Positions 22,300-30,216 of a stretch of DNA of 32,097 bases are shown piece after piece (the first letter of the stretch is position 1; every line of letters starts with the position of its first letter). The DNA is from Allomeiothermus sp035760705. Lineage in GTDB: Bacteria > Deinococcota > Deinococci > Deinococcales > Thermaceae. Location: the NCBI GenBank assembly GCA_035760705.1, contig DASTSL010000013.1:1-32097 (forward strand), given 5' to 3'. Position numbers and translations under genes: made by a program. The notes below the pieces were generated by a model, which ran no database searches, was not told the DNA's origin, and saw only the letters and a program-made list of their open reading frames with translations.

Positions 22300-23209
22300 A
22301 TGATTCGCTTTCTTGGCCTGGCTTTGATCGTGACCCTGCTCGGTTGCAGCCAGGGCGGAGCCGCTAAAGACGATATCTTCAAACCGCCTCTTGGGCCAAG
22401 GGGTTAACTTCGGCAACGCCCTCGAGGCCCCCAACGAGAGCGACTGGGGCATGGTGCTCGAGCCCGGCTTCTTCGACTTGGTCAAACAAGCCAGGTTCAG
22501 CCACATCCGCCTGCCGGTGAGCTGGACGACCCACGCCAGCCAGACCCCACCCTATACGGTTGACCCCAAGTTCTTCCTTCGGATTGACTGGGCGCTCGAG
22601 CAGGCCACCCGCCGGGGCTTGCGCGTCGTCTTGAACGTTCACCACTACGACGAACTCAACGATGACCTCACCGGCGAGGAAGCGCGGGCCCTTGCCCTTT
22701 GGAAACAGATCACCAAGCGCTACAAAAACCAGCCAGGTTTGGTCTATTTCGAGGTGCTCAACGAGCCGCACGGCAAGTTCAACGACAACCCCCGGCTTTG
22801 GAACAATTACCTGGCCAAAGCTATCGGGATCATCCGGCAATCGAACCCCACCCGCCCCCTCATCGTAGGGCCGGTAGGCTGGAACGGCATCGGACAACTC
22901 CGCAACCTGAAGCTGCCGAGTGACCCCAACCCGATCGTGACCGTCCATTACTACGAGCCCTTCGCCTTCACCCACCAGGGGGCGGAATGGGTCAACCCCT
23001 CCCCTCCGGTGGGCACCGCCTGGACGGGAACCAAACCCGACTGGGCCGGGCTCTACTTCCACTCCGACGAGGGGGCCGAGGGCTACACCGCACTGGCCTT
23101 CCGGACGAACCCGGCGGTCAACCTCAACATCAGTTGCAACAAAGCGGGGGGCAAAGCCCTCACCACCCAGGCCAACCTCGAGACCGCCCTGCAAAACCTT
23201 GACGCATAA
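22300..23209 (+). pseudogene. GH5-family glycoside hydrolase lipoprotein, frameshifted
   Basis: The ATG at 22300 opens a lipoprotein signal peptide (MIRFLGLALIVTLLGCSQ, lipobox LLGC at residues 13-16) but stops at 22405-22407. The hydrolase domain continues in another frame with LLGQGVNFGNALEAP, IRLPVSWTTHA, VVLNVHHYDEL and FEVLNEPHG (acid/base Glu) and VTVHYYEPFAFTHQGA. Removing one C near 22384 joins them as IFKRLLGQGVNFGN. A TTG at 22391 could start the second frame but would lose export. The C-terminus is also odd: the expected nucleophile motif (GEFG-like) is missing, and about 50 unrelated residues follow GTAWTGTKPDWAG. Probably an inactive relic; a sequencing error could explain only the frameshift. 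Confidence 0.75.
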
Positions 23210-23237
23210 CGTATAAGTCGGTATATTGTTCTTATCG

Positions 23238-23267
23238 AACTCGGGGAAACCCGAGCGTTTTTATTTT
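23238..23267 (+). terminator. intrinsic terminator after the GH5 gene
   Basis: CTCGGG (23240-23245) pairs with CCCGAG (23250-23255) around a GAAA tetraloop, followed by a T-rich tail (TTTTTATTTT at 23258-23267). Confidence 0.9.
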
Positions 23268-23296
23268 GGGTTAAGCGGCCTGCCGGGGCTTGAGGG

Positions 23297-23302
23297 TATC
23301 CT
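23297..23302 (+). promoter_or_regulatory. -10 box of leaderless type before the DinB-like gene
   Basis: TATCCT lies 7 nt before the ATG at 23310, with the GH5 terminator just upstream. No convincing -35 is visible. Confidence 0.35.
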
Positions 23303-23309
23303 CTAAGGC

Positions 23310-23792
23310 ATGAGTGACCCAGTGTTCGTGAACGGTTGGCTGGACGTGCTGCGCGAGGCAGTCGAAGGCGGAAGACCCGGTGAAGGCACGGCTTTCCTCG
23401 ACAACACCAAGGCCGACGAGAGCGGGAACAGCGGCTTGCTCGCCGCGCTGGACGGCCTCACAGCAGAGCAAGCCTCCACCCCTACCCTCCTCGGAACGAG
23501 CGTCGCCGCACACGCCGCGCATACCGCCTATCATCTCGAGGTCAGCGTGCGCTGGGCCAAAGGGGATCGCGGCCCGTTCGACTGGAAAGGTAGCTTCGAG
23601 CCTCGAGCGGTGGACGAGGAAGGCTGGCGGGCGCTAAGGGCCAAGGTCCGTGCCGCCTACGAGGGCATGGTGGGGCTGGCCCAAAACACGAGCCACTGGG
23701 ACACGGACGCAGCCGGAGGCTTGGCGGCTGCACTGGCCCACGTGGCTTATCACCTGGGCGCGATCCGCCAGATCGTGAAGCTGGCCCGGTAA
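23310..23792 (+). CDS. DinB-like four-helix metal-binding protein
   Basis: A 160-residue, mostly helical protein resembling the DinB/YfiT-like superfamily. Two histidine-rich helices fit a metal site: SVAAHAAHTAYHLEVSVRW in the middle and ALAHVAYHLGAIRQIVKL at the end. Family members bind Zn or Ni and some act as thiol-dependent (bacillithiol or mycothiol) S-transferases; most are uncharacterised. The length fits the family. It is alone after a terminator and 18 bp before the DUF4870 gene. The assignment rests on pattern only. Confidence 0.7.
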   Translation: MSDPVFVNGWLDVLREAVEGGRPGEGTAFLDNTKADESGNSGLLAALDGLTAEQASTPTLLGTSVAAHAAHTAYHLEVSVRWAKGDRGPFDWKGSFEPRAVDEEGWRALRAKVRAAYEGMVGLAQNTSHWDTDAAGGLAAALAHVAYHLGAIRQIVKLAR

Positions 23793-23798
23793 ATCTCA

Positions 23799-23804
23799 TA
23801 TAGT
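23799..23804 (+). promoter_or_regulatory. -10 box of leaderless type before the DUF4870 gene
   Basis: TATAGT (five of six to consensus) lies 6 nt before the ATG at 23811, and no Shine-Dalgarno is present. GTGAAG at 23775-23780 is a weak -35 candidate. Confidence 0.45.
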
Positions 23805-23810
23805 TCGAGC

Positions 23811-24149
23811 ATGGGAATCAACCAGGACGACCGCAACCTCGCCATCATCGCCCACCTGGCTCCGCTCGCCGGGTACTTCGCCGCCATCGGGCAAATCCTG
23901 ATCCCGTTGTTGATCTATCTGCTCAGCCAGCGTCCTTTCGTCAAGGCTGCGGCCAAGGAAGCCCTCAACGCCCAGATCAGCTTTACCATTTACGGGCTGA
24001 TCGCCTGGCTTTCCTTGTTCGTGTTGGTGGGCTTCGTCCTGATCCCGGCGCTGGCGATCTTCGTGATCTGGACGATGATCTCCGCGAGCCTGACCGCCTC
24101 ACGCGGCGAACTCTACCGCTACCCACTCATCATCCGCTTTTTCAGCTAG
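23811..24149 (+). CDS. DUF4870 (Tic20-like) membrane protein
   Basis: A 112-residue membrane protein of the DUF4870 family. The N-terminus DDRNLAIIAHLAPLAGYF and the segment VKAAAKEALNAQISFTIYGLIAWL are family hallmarks. Hydrophobic helices lie at about 12-38 and 55-95 (FVLVGFVLIPALAIFVIWTMI). The C-terminus YRYPLIIRFF matches the usual ending. Function unknown. No ribosome-binding site is visible, in line with a leaderless message. Confidence 0.85.
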   Translation: MGINQDDRNLAIIAHLAPLAGYFAAIGQILIPLLIYLLSQRPFVKAAAKEALNAQISFTIYGLIAWLSLFVLVGFVLIPALAIFVIWTMISASLTASRGELYRYPLIIRFFS

Positions 24150-24199
24150 AGCAGCGGACGGGACTCATGGCGCAAGTCGTAGTGAGAAACTCCCCTGGG

Positions 24200-24248
24200 A
24201 AGCGGTCTGCCACCTTTTGCTCCCGGCCCAGCAAAATGCAAACCGCTT
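24200..24248. terminator. possible bidirectional hairpin between convergent genes
   Basis: AAGCGGT (24200-24206) pairs with ACCGCTT (24242-24248), and inside it TTTTGCT (24215-24221) pairs with AGCAAAA (24230-24236). It lies between the convergent DUF4870 and hydrolase genes. The inner stem has A/T ends on both sides, but no long T-run follows the outer stem. Confidence 0.4.
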
Positions 24249-24287
24249 TAGCGAAGCCTCTACCCTCGAGCCCATCACTTAGGGGAC

Positions 24288-25289
24288 TCAATCCTTCAAG
24301 TAGCGGTCGAAAAACGCCACCGAGCGCCGCATGGCCAGGCTAAAGCTCTGGCTTAGGTTGTGGTCATTGCCTTTGTAGACGTAAAACTCGTAGGGCTGCT
24401 TGGCCTCGCGGAGTTGCCGGGCCAAGGTGCGGGAGAACTCGAGCGGCACCACCTTATCGGCGTCCCCGTGGTGGAGCTGGATCGGCCTCATGCCTTCGGA
24501 TAGGTAGCTGTTGGGCGAGATGGCTTTGTAAAAGGGGTCGTTGAGCGCGGCGGTGATGGGGTTCCGCTGCTGGGCCTGGCCGCCGTCTCGCCTGCGCCAG
24601 TTGTAGACCAAGTCCTCGTAAGGGGCCACCGCCCCGGCCCAAATCACCCCGGCTTTGATGGTCTTGTCGATCACCATCGCCCGCAAGGTGATGTTCCCGC
24701 CCATCGAGTGGCCCCACATCCCGATCCGGCTGGGGTTCACCCCCTTGTATTTGCGGAGCGAATGGTAGGCGTTCAGCACGTCCACCGTGTAGTCGGGCGT
24801 GGTGTAGGCCGAGGAGGGCTCCCCCTCGGAGTTCCCGTGCCCCCGGTAGTCCGGGCGGAAGACCACGTAGCCGTTGCGGGCGAAGCCGTCCACGTAAGCC
24901 ACATAGCGCTCGGTAGTGCGGTACTCTTTGGGCGGGATATACCCGTGGTTGAACACGATGGCGGGCCAACCCTGGGCCGGGGGCCATCCGTTGGGGACGG
25001 TAAGCAAGGCGTAGATTTTGAGCCCGTCGGAGCGGTAGGAGGCCAGGTAGCGCCGGTAGTTGGCACCGGGGGCCAGGGTGCGCTCGAGTGTGATCTCACT
25101 CCCCGGATACTCCCGCTCGCGCATCTCGGAGATCATTAGGGGGTGGGTGAAGAAAAGGAGCGGAGCAGGCGGGGAGGCAGTAGGAGCACTGGGACTGGCG
25201 GGCGGGGGGCTCGGGCTCTGGGAAAACCGATTCCACCCCAGCCAGGCCAGACCGCCCAGCGCAGCCAGCGCCAACAAAGCACGGAGCAT
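24288..25289 (-). CDS. membrane-anchored alpha/beta hydrolase (S9/dienelactone-like)
   Basis: A 333-residue serine hydrolase. An N-terminal anchor or signal (MLRALLALAALGGLAWLGW) is followed by a Pro/Ser/Ala-rich linker at 24-44. The alpha/beta hydrolase domain has S195 in GHSMGG, D278 in HHGDADKVV and H310 in NDHNLSQ, as in prolyl-oligopeptidase-like esterases. FNHGYIPP forms the oxyanion region. The frame stays open upstream to 25439, but the ATG at 25289 puts the hydrophobic segment at the N-terminus; an ATG at 25352 is the alternative. The Ser region resembles S9 peptidases, but substrate (peptide or ester) cannot be told. Confidence 0.88.
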   Translation of the reverse strand: MLRALLALAALGGLAWLGWNRFSQSPSPPPASPSAPTASPPAPLLFFTHPLMISEMREREYPGSEITLERTLAPGANYRRYLASYRSDGLKIYALLTVPNGWPPAQGWPAIVFNHGYIPPKEYRTTERYVAYVDGFARNGYVVFRPDYRGHGNSEGEPSSAYTTPDYTVDVLNAYHSLRKYKGVNPSRIGMWGHSMGGNITLRAMVIDKTIKAGVIWAGAVAPYEDLVYNWRRRDGGQAQQRNPITAALNDPFYKAISPNSYLSEGMRPIQLHHGDADKVVPLEFSRTLARQLREAKQPYEFYVYKGNDHNLSQSFSLAMRRSVAFFDRYLKD

Positions 25290-25475
25290 AATTTTATGTT
25301 GCCATTCCAAGCTGAGTCGACCCTGAAGCCAGGGTGAGTCATTAAATGCCATCCCGAACGACGGCGCTCGTGCGAAGCGGTGTTTCCGGGTCTCCCTACC
25401 CAGCTTCCCGCAAACACGGCCAGGCTCAAAAGGGCACATCGGGATGAACCGCTCTGATAACCAAGGGGCATCACA

Positions 25476-25517
25476 GCGTTTAGCCGTTAGCGCTTAGCGT
25501 TCTGCGTTTGGCCTTAG
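25476..25517 (+). repeat. array of six 7-bp units before gatB
   Basis: Six heptamers in phase, among them GCGTTTA (25476-25482), GCGTTCT (25497-25503) and GCGTTTG (25504-25510). The array ends 11 bp before the gatB ATG and overlaps its likely -10 box. Confidence 0.6.
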
Positions 25518-25520
25518 AAT
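25515..25520 (+). promoter_or_regulatory. -10 box of leaderless type before gatB
   Basis: TAGAAT (five of six) lies 8 nt before the ATG at 25529, at the end of the 7-bp array. No ribosome-binding site is visible. Confidence 0.45.
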
Positions 25521-25528
25521 AAAGCCGT

Positions 25529-26956
25529 ATGTCGGGTTTTGAAGCCGTCGTGGGCTTAGAGGTGCACCTGCACCTCAAGACCCAGACCAAGATGTTCTCC
25601 CCCACCCCCGCCGAGTACTTCGGGGATGGCCCCAACACCCACGTCCACCCGATTGATCTAGGGCTGCCGGGGGTTCTGCCGAGCGTGAACGCCCAAGCCG
25701 TGGATTATGGGATCATGTTCGCGCTGGCCCTGGGCTGCGAGGTGGCCCGGTGGACCCAGTTCCACCGCAAGAGCTACTTCTATCCTGACATGCCCAAGAA
25801 CTACCAGATCAGCCAGTACGACCGGCCTATCGGGCAGAACGGCTGCTTAGAGGTCGCCGGTGAGCGCATCGGGATCAAACGGGTGCACCTCGAGGAGGAT
25901 GCTGGGAAGAGTATGCACCCTAGCGGGGCCGAGTACAGCCTGATTGACCTCAACCGGGCCGGGGCTCCCCTCATCGAGATGGTAACCGAGCCGGACATCA
26001 AGAGCCCCGAGCAGGCCCGGCTTTTCCTCTCGCACATCCGCAGCATCGCCCAGACCCTGGGCATCTCCGACGCCAACCCCGAGGAGGGCAAGATGCGGGC
26101 CGACGTGAACGTCTCGGTGCGGCGGGTCGGGGAGGGGCTGGGCACCAAGGTCGAGATCAAGAACCTGAACTCCTTCCGCAGCGTGGCTCGAGCCCTCGAG
26201 TTCGAGATCAAGCGCCAAACCGAACTCTTGCGCCAGGGCCGCCGGGTCGAGCAGGCCACCCTGGGCTGGGACGAGGCCGCCGGAAAGACCTACCTGATGC
26301 GGGTGAAGGAAGGCGAATCGGATTACCGCTACTTCCCCGAGCCGGATTTGCCACCCCTGCAGATCGAGCAGGGCTGGCTCGAGCGCATAAAAGCCGCCAT
26401 GCCCGAACTCCCGGCGCAGAAGTTCCGGCGCTACGTGGCCTCGGGCATCCGCGAGTACGACGCGGAGATCCTGGCCTACAACGCCTCGCTCGCCAAGTTC
26501 TTCGACCAGGCTTTGGCGGACTACAAGGGCAACCCCCAGTCGCTGGCCAACTGGCTCAACGCCGATATCGCCGGTTATCTCAACGAGCGGATGCTCGAGA
26601 TCCAAGACACCCGGCTCACCCCGCAAAACCTCGCCAAGCTCGCCGGGCTCCAGGAGCGGGGGGACATCACCAGCCGGGTCGCCAAAGACCTGCTGGGCGA
26701 GGTGATGGAGGGGGCCGACCCGGAGAAACTGGTGGAGGAGCGCGGGCTCAAGGTGGTGGCCGACACCGGGGCCATCCGCGCCCTGGTGGAGAAGGTGGTG
26801 GCGGCGAATCCGCAGGTGGTGGAGCAGATCAAAGGCGGCAAGACCCAGGCCATCAACGCCCTCTTGGGCCAGGTGATGCGGGAATCCAAGGGCACTGCCA
26901 AACCCGATCTGGTACGGCAACTGCTGGCCGAGGTGATCGGGGTCCAACTCGCTTAG
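25529..26956 (+). CDS. gatB: Asp-tRNA(Asn)/Glu-tRNA(Gln) amidotransferase subunit B
   Basis: A 475-residue GatB, full length. GatCAB amidates Glu-tRNA(Gln) or Asp-tRNA(Asn); subunit B holds the kinase step and tRNA contacts. Signatures are VGLEVHLHLKTQTKMFSPTP at the start, HRKSYFYPDMPKNYQISQYDRPI, HLEEDAGK and SYNRAGAPL-like DLNRAGAPLIEMVTEPD. The C-terminal YqeY-like domain covers roughly residues 330-475. gatA and gatC are not adjacent. The next gene starts 9 bp downstream. Confidence 0.97.
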   Translation: MSGFEAVVGLEVHLHLKTQTKMFSPTPAEYFGDGPNTHVHPIDLGLPGVLPSVNAQAVDYGIMFALALGCEVARWTQFHRKSYFYPDMPKNYQISQYDRPIGQNGCLEVAGERIGIKRVHLEEDAGKSMHPSGAEYSLIDLNRAGAPLIEMVTEPDIKSPEQARLFLSHIRSIAQTLGISDANPEEGKMRADVNVSVRRVGEGLGTKVEIKNLNSFRSVARALEFEIKRQTELLRQGRRVEQATLGWDEAAGKTYLMRVKEGESDYRYFPEPDLPPLQIEQGWLERIKAAMPELPAQKFRRYVASGIREYDAEILAYNASLAKFFDQALADYKGNPQSLANWLNADIAGYLNERMLEIQDTRLTPQNLAKLAGLQERGDITSRVAKDLLGEVMEGADPEKLVEERGLKVVADTGAIRALVEKVVAANPQVVEQIKGGKTQAINALLGQVMRESKGTAKPDLVRQLLAEVIGVQLA

Positions 26957-26965
26957 GATGAGGAT

Positions 26966-27499
26966 ATGGGTGCTGTAAAAGTGTTGAAGCCGGTCAGCCT
27001 CGCCGAATACCTCCGCAGCGAACCCGACTCGAGACAGCAGCGGGAATACGTGCGGGGAACCGTGCGGGCGATGGCCGGGGCGAGCGAGCAGCATAACCGC
27101 CTGGCGGGGAGAGTTTACGCCCGGCTTCTTCAAGCGGAAGATAGGGGATGTCGGGCGTTTATCGGCGATATGCGGCTGAACATCGGGGACGTTCAATATT
27201 ACCCGGACGTGATGCTGGTTTGCCAGGACGACCCCTACCAAAAGCGTCATCCCTGTGTTTTGGTGGAGGTGCTCTCACCGTCTACCCGCAACACCGATTT
27301 GCTCGAGAAGCGTCTGGCCTATACGGGGATTGAAAGCTTGCAGCTCTACCTGATTCTCGAGCCCCAACACCCCAAAGTCGTGGGGTATTACCGAATCCCC
27401 GAAGGTTTCGAGGAACGGCAGTGGGAAGGCGAGGGGACCGTGGAAGTGCCTTGCGCGGGGATCAGCCTCGAGCTGAGCGAGCTTTACCAAAACCTATGA
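26966..27499 (+). CDS. Uma2-family (DUF820) PD-(D/E)XK nuclease-like protein
   Basis: A 177-residue Uma2 (DUF820) protein with the restriction-endonuclease-like fold. The catalytic set is visible: D81 in YYPDVMLV and E101 in CVLVEVLSPST, with K115 in the following helix. The N-terminus VSLAEYLRSEPDSRQQREYVRGTV is typical. These genes are numerous in cyanobacteria and Deinococcota; their role is unknown. It lies 9 bp after gatB and overlaps purM by ATGA, so it is wedged into a housekeeping transcript. TAGGAT 6 nt upstream may also serve as a separate -10. Confidence 0.88.
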   Translation: MGAVKVLKPVSLAEYLRSEPDSRQQREYVRGTVRAMAGASEQHNRLAGRVYARLLQAEDRGCRAFIGDMRLNIGDVQYYPDVMLVCQDDPYQKRHPCVLVEVLSPSTRNTDLLEKRLAYTGIESLQLYLILEPQHPKVVGYYRIPEGFEERQWEGEGTVEVPCAGISLELSELYQNL

Positions 27500-28503
27500 A
27501 ATACGAAGACGCAGGCGTCAATATAGACCGCAAAGCCGGGGCGCTGAAGGCGGCTTCGGCTAAGATCAAAGGCACCTACACGCCTGAGGTGTTGTGGGGG
27601 CTGGGCGCCTTCGGCGGGATGTTCGACGCTTCCAGGCTCAAAGGCCTAGAACAACCCGTCCTCGTCGCCAGCACCGACGGGGTGGGCACCAAAACCTTGC
27701 TGGCCGCACAAACCGGGCGCTGGGACGGTCTGGGCTTCGACATCGTCAATCACTGTGTCAATGATCTCCTCGTGCAGGGGGCCAAGCCCCTGTTTTTTCT
27801 GGATTACGTGGCGAGCGCGCGGCTCGAGGCCGACGTTTTGGGAGCCGTGCTCGAGTCCCTGGCCGAGGCCTGCAAAGCCGCCGGGATGCCCCTGTTGGGC
27901 GGCGAGACCGCCGAGATGCCGGGGGTCTATCACCCCGGCGGCTTAGACCTGGTGGGAACCATTGTAGGCGTGGTGGACCGGCCTAAGATCGTGGACGGCT
28001 CGAGGGTAGAGCCCGGCGACCTGATCCTGGCCCTCCCTTCCTCGGGGCTGCACACCAACGGCTACTCGCTGGCCCGCAAGGTGTTCGAGAATTGGGACTT
28101 GGAGGAATCCCGCCCCGAACTGGGCGGGATCAGTCTGGCGACGGCCTTGCTCAAACCGCACAAGAGCTACCTCGAGCCCGTCTCCTGGCTGCTCGAGTCA
28201 GGTTTGGAAGTGCGGGCCATGGCCCACATCACCGGGGGTGGGGTCTACGAAAACCTGCCCAGGGTGCTTCCCGAGGGGCTGGGCGCGGAGATCCAGACCG
28301 GGACCTGGGCGATTCCCCCTATCTTCGGCCTGATCCAGCAACTCGGGCAGGTCGAGCAAGCCGAGATGTTCCGGGTCTTCAACATGGGGCTGGGTTATCT
28401 GATTGTCATGAAAGAAAGTGACGCAGAGCAAGCTCTGCAAACGCTGGGCATGGGGTATTGTGTGGGGCGGATCGTCGCGGGAGCCGGGGTAAGGGTCTTA
28501 TGA
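27496..28503 (+). CDS. purM: phosphoribosylformylglycinamidine cyclo-ligase
   Basis: A 335-residue PurM (AIR synthetase), which closes the imidazole ring in purine synthesis using ATP. Family motifs are YEDAGVNIDRKAGAL, VASTDGVGTKTLLA, HCVNDLLVQGAKPLFFLDY, GGETAEMPGVY and HITGGGVYENLPRVLP. The ATG at 27496 overlaps the Uma2 stop (ATGA), so translation is coupled; a longer in-frame extension into Uma2 is not needed. No other pur gene is adjacent. Confidence 0.96.
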   Translation: MKYEDAGVNIDRKAGALKAASAKIKGTYTPEVLWGLGAFGGMFDASRLKGLEQPVLVASTDGVGTKTLLAAQTGRWDGLGFDIVNHCVNDLLVQGAKPLFFLDYVASARLEADVLGAVLESLAEACKAAGMPLLGGETAEMPGVYHPGGLDLVGTIVGVVDRPKIVDGSRVEPGDLILALPSSGLHTNGYSLARKVFENWDLEESRPELGGISLATALLKPHKSYLEPVSWLLESGLEVRAMAHITGGGVYENLPRVLPEGLGAEIQTGTWAIPPIFGLIQQLGQVEQAEMFRVFNMGLGYLIVMKESDAEQALQTLGMGYCVGRIVAGAGVRVL

Positions 28504-28580
28504 AGCGCACGCATGAAGCGGCAACCGATAGGCCCGCCCTTCAGCATCTCCCCCACCCCAAAGTTATGCACACTTCCCTA

Positions 28581-28600
28581 GCGGTTCGCGTTCGGCCCCT
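28581..28600 (+). repeat. short 7-bp-unit array abutting the histidine phosphatase start
   Basis: GCGGTTC (28581-28587) and GCGTTCG (28588-28594) are followed by a partial GCCCCT unit that ends exactly at the ATG at 28601. Only two to three units are present, so this is the weakest of the four arrays. Confidence 0.45.
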
Positions 28601-29320
28601 ATGAAAGAACTCTGGCTGGTCCGGCACGGGGAAACCACCTGGAACGCCGAGGGGCGGCACCAGGGGCAGCTCAATGTGCCGCTCTCGCCGCGGGGCGTGG
28701 GGCAGACCTTCCGCCTGGCCGAGCGGCTACGCACCAGCGGGGTGGCCTTCGATAAACTCTATAGCTCCGACCTCGAGCGGGCCCAGGAGACCGCCCGCCC
28801 CATCGCCCAGGCCCTCGACGTGCCCATTTACCTCGACCCGCGCATCCGCGAGATCAACTCCGGGGTCTTGCAGGGGCTGCTGCAAAGCGAGATCGAGGAG
28901 CGCTTCCCCGACTACGTACGGGCGGTGCGGGCCGATCCCTGGAACACCCCCCGCCCCCAGGGCGAGAGCATGGCCGAGGTGAGCCGCCGGGTCGAGGCTT
29001 TTCTCGACGACCTGCCTGCGGGCCGGTTCTTGATCGTGACCCACGGCGGGGTGATCCGGGCGGCGCTCAAGCTGACCCTGGACCTGAGCGGCAACATCTG
29101 GCGGCGCTTCCGCATCCAGAACACCTCGATCACCCGGCTGGTGTTACCCTCCGCCCCGGTTCAGCCCAGGGGCAGCGAGCCCTTGGTTCGGCCCATCGTT
29201 GACGGAGTCCCGAGCGGGCAAAGCCTGCGAGAGGAGGGCTACGCCATCACGGTGGGGGACGCCGCCCACCTCGAGCGCTGGGCCGAAGCCCTCACCACCG
29301 ACGAAGTGGAAGCCGGTTGA
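28601..29320 (+). CDS. histidine phosphatase (phosphoglycerate mutase-like) family protein
   Basis: A 239-residue member of the branch-1 histidine phosphatase family. The catalytic motif is R8-H9-G-E-T at the N-terminus; R60 in YSSDLERAQETA, E84 in REINSG and H148 in IVTHGG complete the site. The family includes cofactor-dependent phosphoglycerate mutase, alpha-ribazole phosphatase (CobC) and broad phosphatases. The lack of the mutase-specific inserts argues for a phosphatase. The last 50 residues extend beyond the core. There is no ribosome-binding site between the array and the ATG. Confidence 0.9.
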   Translation: MKELWLVRHGETTWNAEGRHQGQLNVPLSPRGVGQTFRLAERLRTSGVAFDKLYSSDLERAQETARPIAQALDVPIYLDPRIREINSGVLQGLLQSEIEERFPDYVRAVRADPWNTPRPQGESMAEVSRRVEAFLDDLPAGRFLIVTHGGVIRAALKLTLDLSGNIWRRFRIQNTSITRLVLPSAPVQPRGSEPLVRPIVDGVPSGQSLREEGYAITVGDAAHLERWAEALTTDEVEAG

Positions 29321-29403
29321 GCTTTCTCGTTGGCTGCGCTCCTCATTCCCGAGAACCAGCACCCTCGAGCCTGACCACAAGCTCGTTTGGGGTGAGACTG
29401 CTA

Positions 29404-29409
29404 TAAACT
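29404..29409 (+). promoter_or_regulatory. -10 box of leaderless type before the SDR gene
   Basis: TAAACT lies 7 nt before the ATG at 29417; the overlapping TATAAA at 29402-29407 is an alternative. The same hexamer is used before pgeF. No good -35 or Shine-Dalgarno is visible. Confidence 0.45.
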
Positions 29410-29416
29410 TGATTCC

Positions 29417-30181
29417 ATGTTCCAAGGCAAAGTCGTCTTGGTGACCGGGGCCGCCCGGGGCATCGGGCGGGCCATCGCCGAGCTTTTCGCCCAGGAGGGG
29501 GCGCTGCTGGCGGTGTGCGACCTGCGCCCCGAGATTCAGGAGTTGGCCGAGAGCCTGGGGGCCTTCGCCTTACGTGCCGATATCGCCAACGAGCGCGACC
29601 GGGAACGCTTTGTGCAGGGGGCGGTGAAGGCCTGGGGCCAGCTCGATGTGCTGGTCAACAACGCCGCCACCGCCGCACCGGGCTCGGCCTTGCGGGTGGG
29701 GCTGGAGGCCTGGCAGCGCGTGCTCGAGGTGAACCTGACCGCTCCGATGCACCTCTCCGCGCTGGCCGCCCGGGAGATGGCCAAGGCCGGTGGAGGGACA
29801 ATCGTGAACGTGGCGAGCGTCCAGGGGCTGTTCGCCGAGCAAGAGAACGTGGCCTACAACGCGTCGAAGGCCGGGTTGGTCAACCTCACCCGTTCCTTGG
29901 CGCTCGACTTAGCCCCCCTCAACATCCGGGTGAACGCGGTCGCGCCGGGGGCCATCGAGACCGAAGGGGTTTTGGAAGCTATCGCAGCCTCCAAGGATCC
30001 GGAACAGACCTTGCAGGACTGGGAAGACCTGCACGCCCTGCGGCGGCTGGGGCAGCCTGACGAGGTGGCCCAGGCCGTCATGTTTCTGGCCTCGGAGCGG
30101 GCCAGCTTTATCACCGGGGCCATTCTGCCGGTGGACGGGGGGATGACCGCCAGCTTTATGATGGCCGGAAGACCGGTCTAA
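29417..30181 (+). CDS. short-chain dehydrogenase/reductase (SDR)
   Basis: A 254-residue classical SDR. The cofactor motif is T10-G-A-A-R-G-I-G17; NNAA at 81-84 and the catalytic S134, Y147 and K151 (YNASK) are all present. D35 in AVCDLRPE, at the end of the second strand, suggests preference for NAD over NADP. The C-terminus FITGAILPVDGGMTA is typical. The substrate is unknown; FabG-like and sugar or steroid dehydrogenase roles all fit. Confidence 0.92.
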   Translation: MFQGKVVLVTGAARGIGRAIAELFAQEGALLAVCDLRPEIQELAESLGAFALRADIANERDRERFVQGAVKAWGQLDVLVNNAATAAPGSALRVGLEAWQRVLEVNLTAPMHLSALAAREMAKAGGGTIVNVASVQGLFAEQENVAYNASKAGLVNLTRSLALDLAPLNIRVNAVAPGAIETEGVLEAIAASKDPEQTLQDWEDLHALRRLGQPDEVAQAVMFLASERASFITGAILPVDGGMTASFMMAGRPV

Positions 30182-30216
30182 GTCGAACATCGGGCTCTCT
30201 CCTCGAGATCGGGCCA

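Noticed and set aside
22391..23209. GH5 as an intact cytoplasmic enzyme starting at TTG 22391
   Set aside because: A complete lipoprotein signal lies just upstream in another frame, and the TTG lies inside the conserved domain start with no ribosome-binding site.
25290..25439. Upstream in-frame extension of the alpha/beta hydrolase
   Set aside because: It would bury the hydrophobic anchor behind 50 polar residues and lacks a ribosome-binding site.
25847..27250. 467-residue open frame on the minus strand opposite gatB
   Set aside because: No family signatures, and it mirrors the codon structure of gatB and Uma2, which are certain. High GC keeps the opposite frame open.
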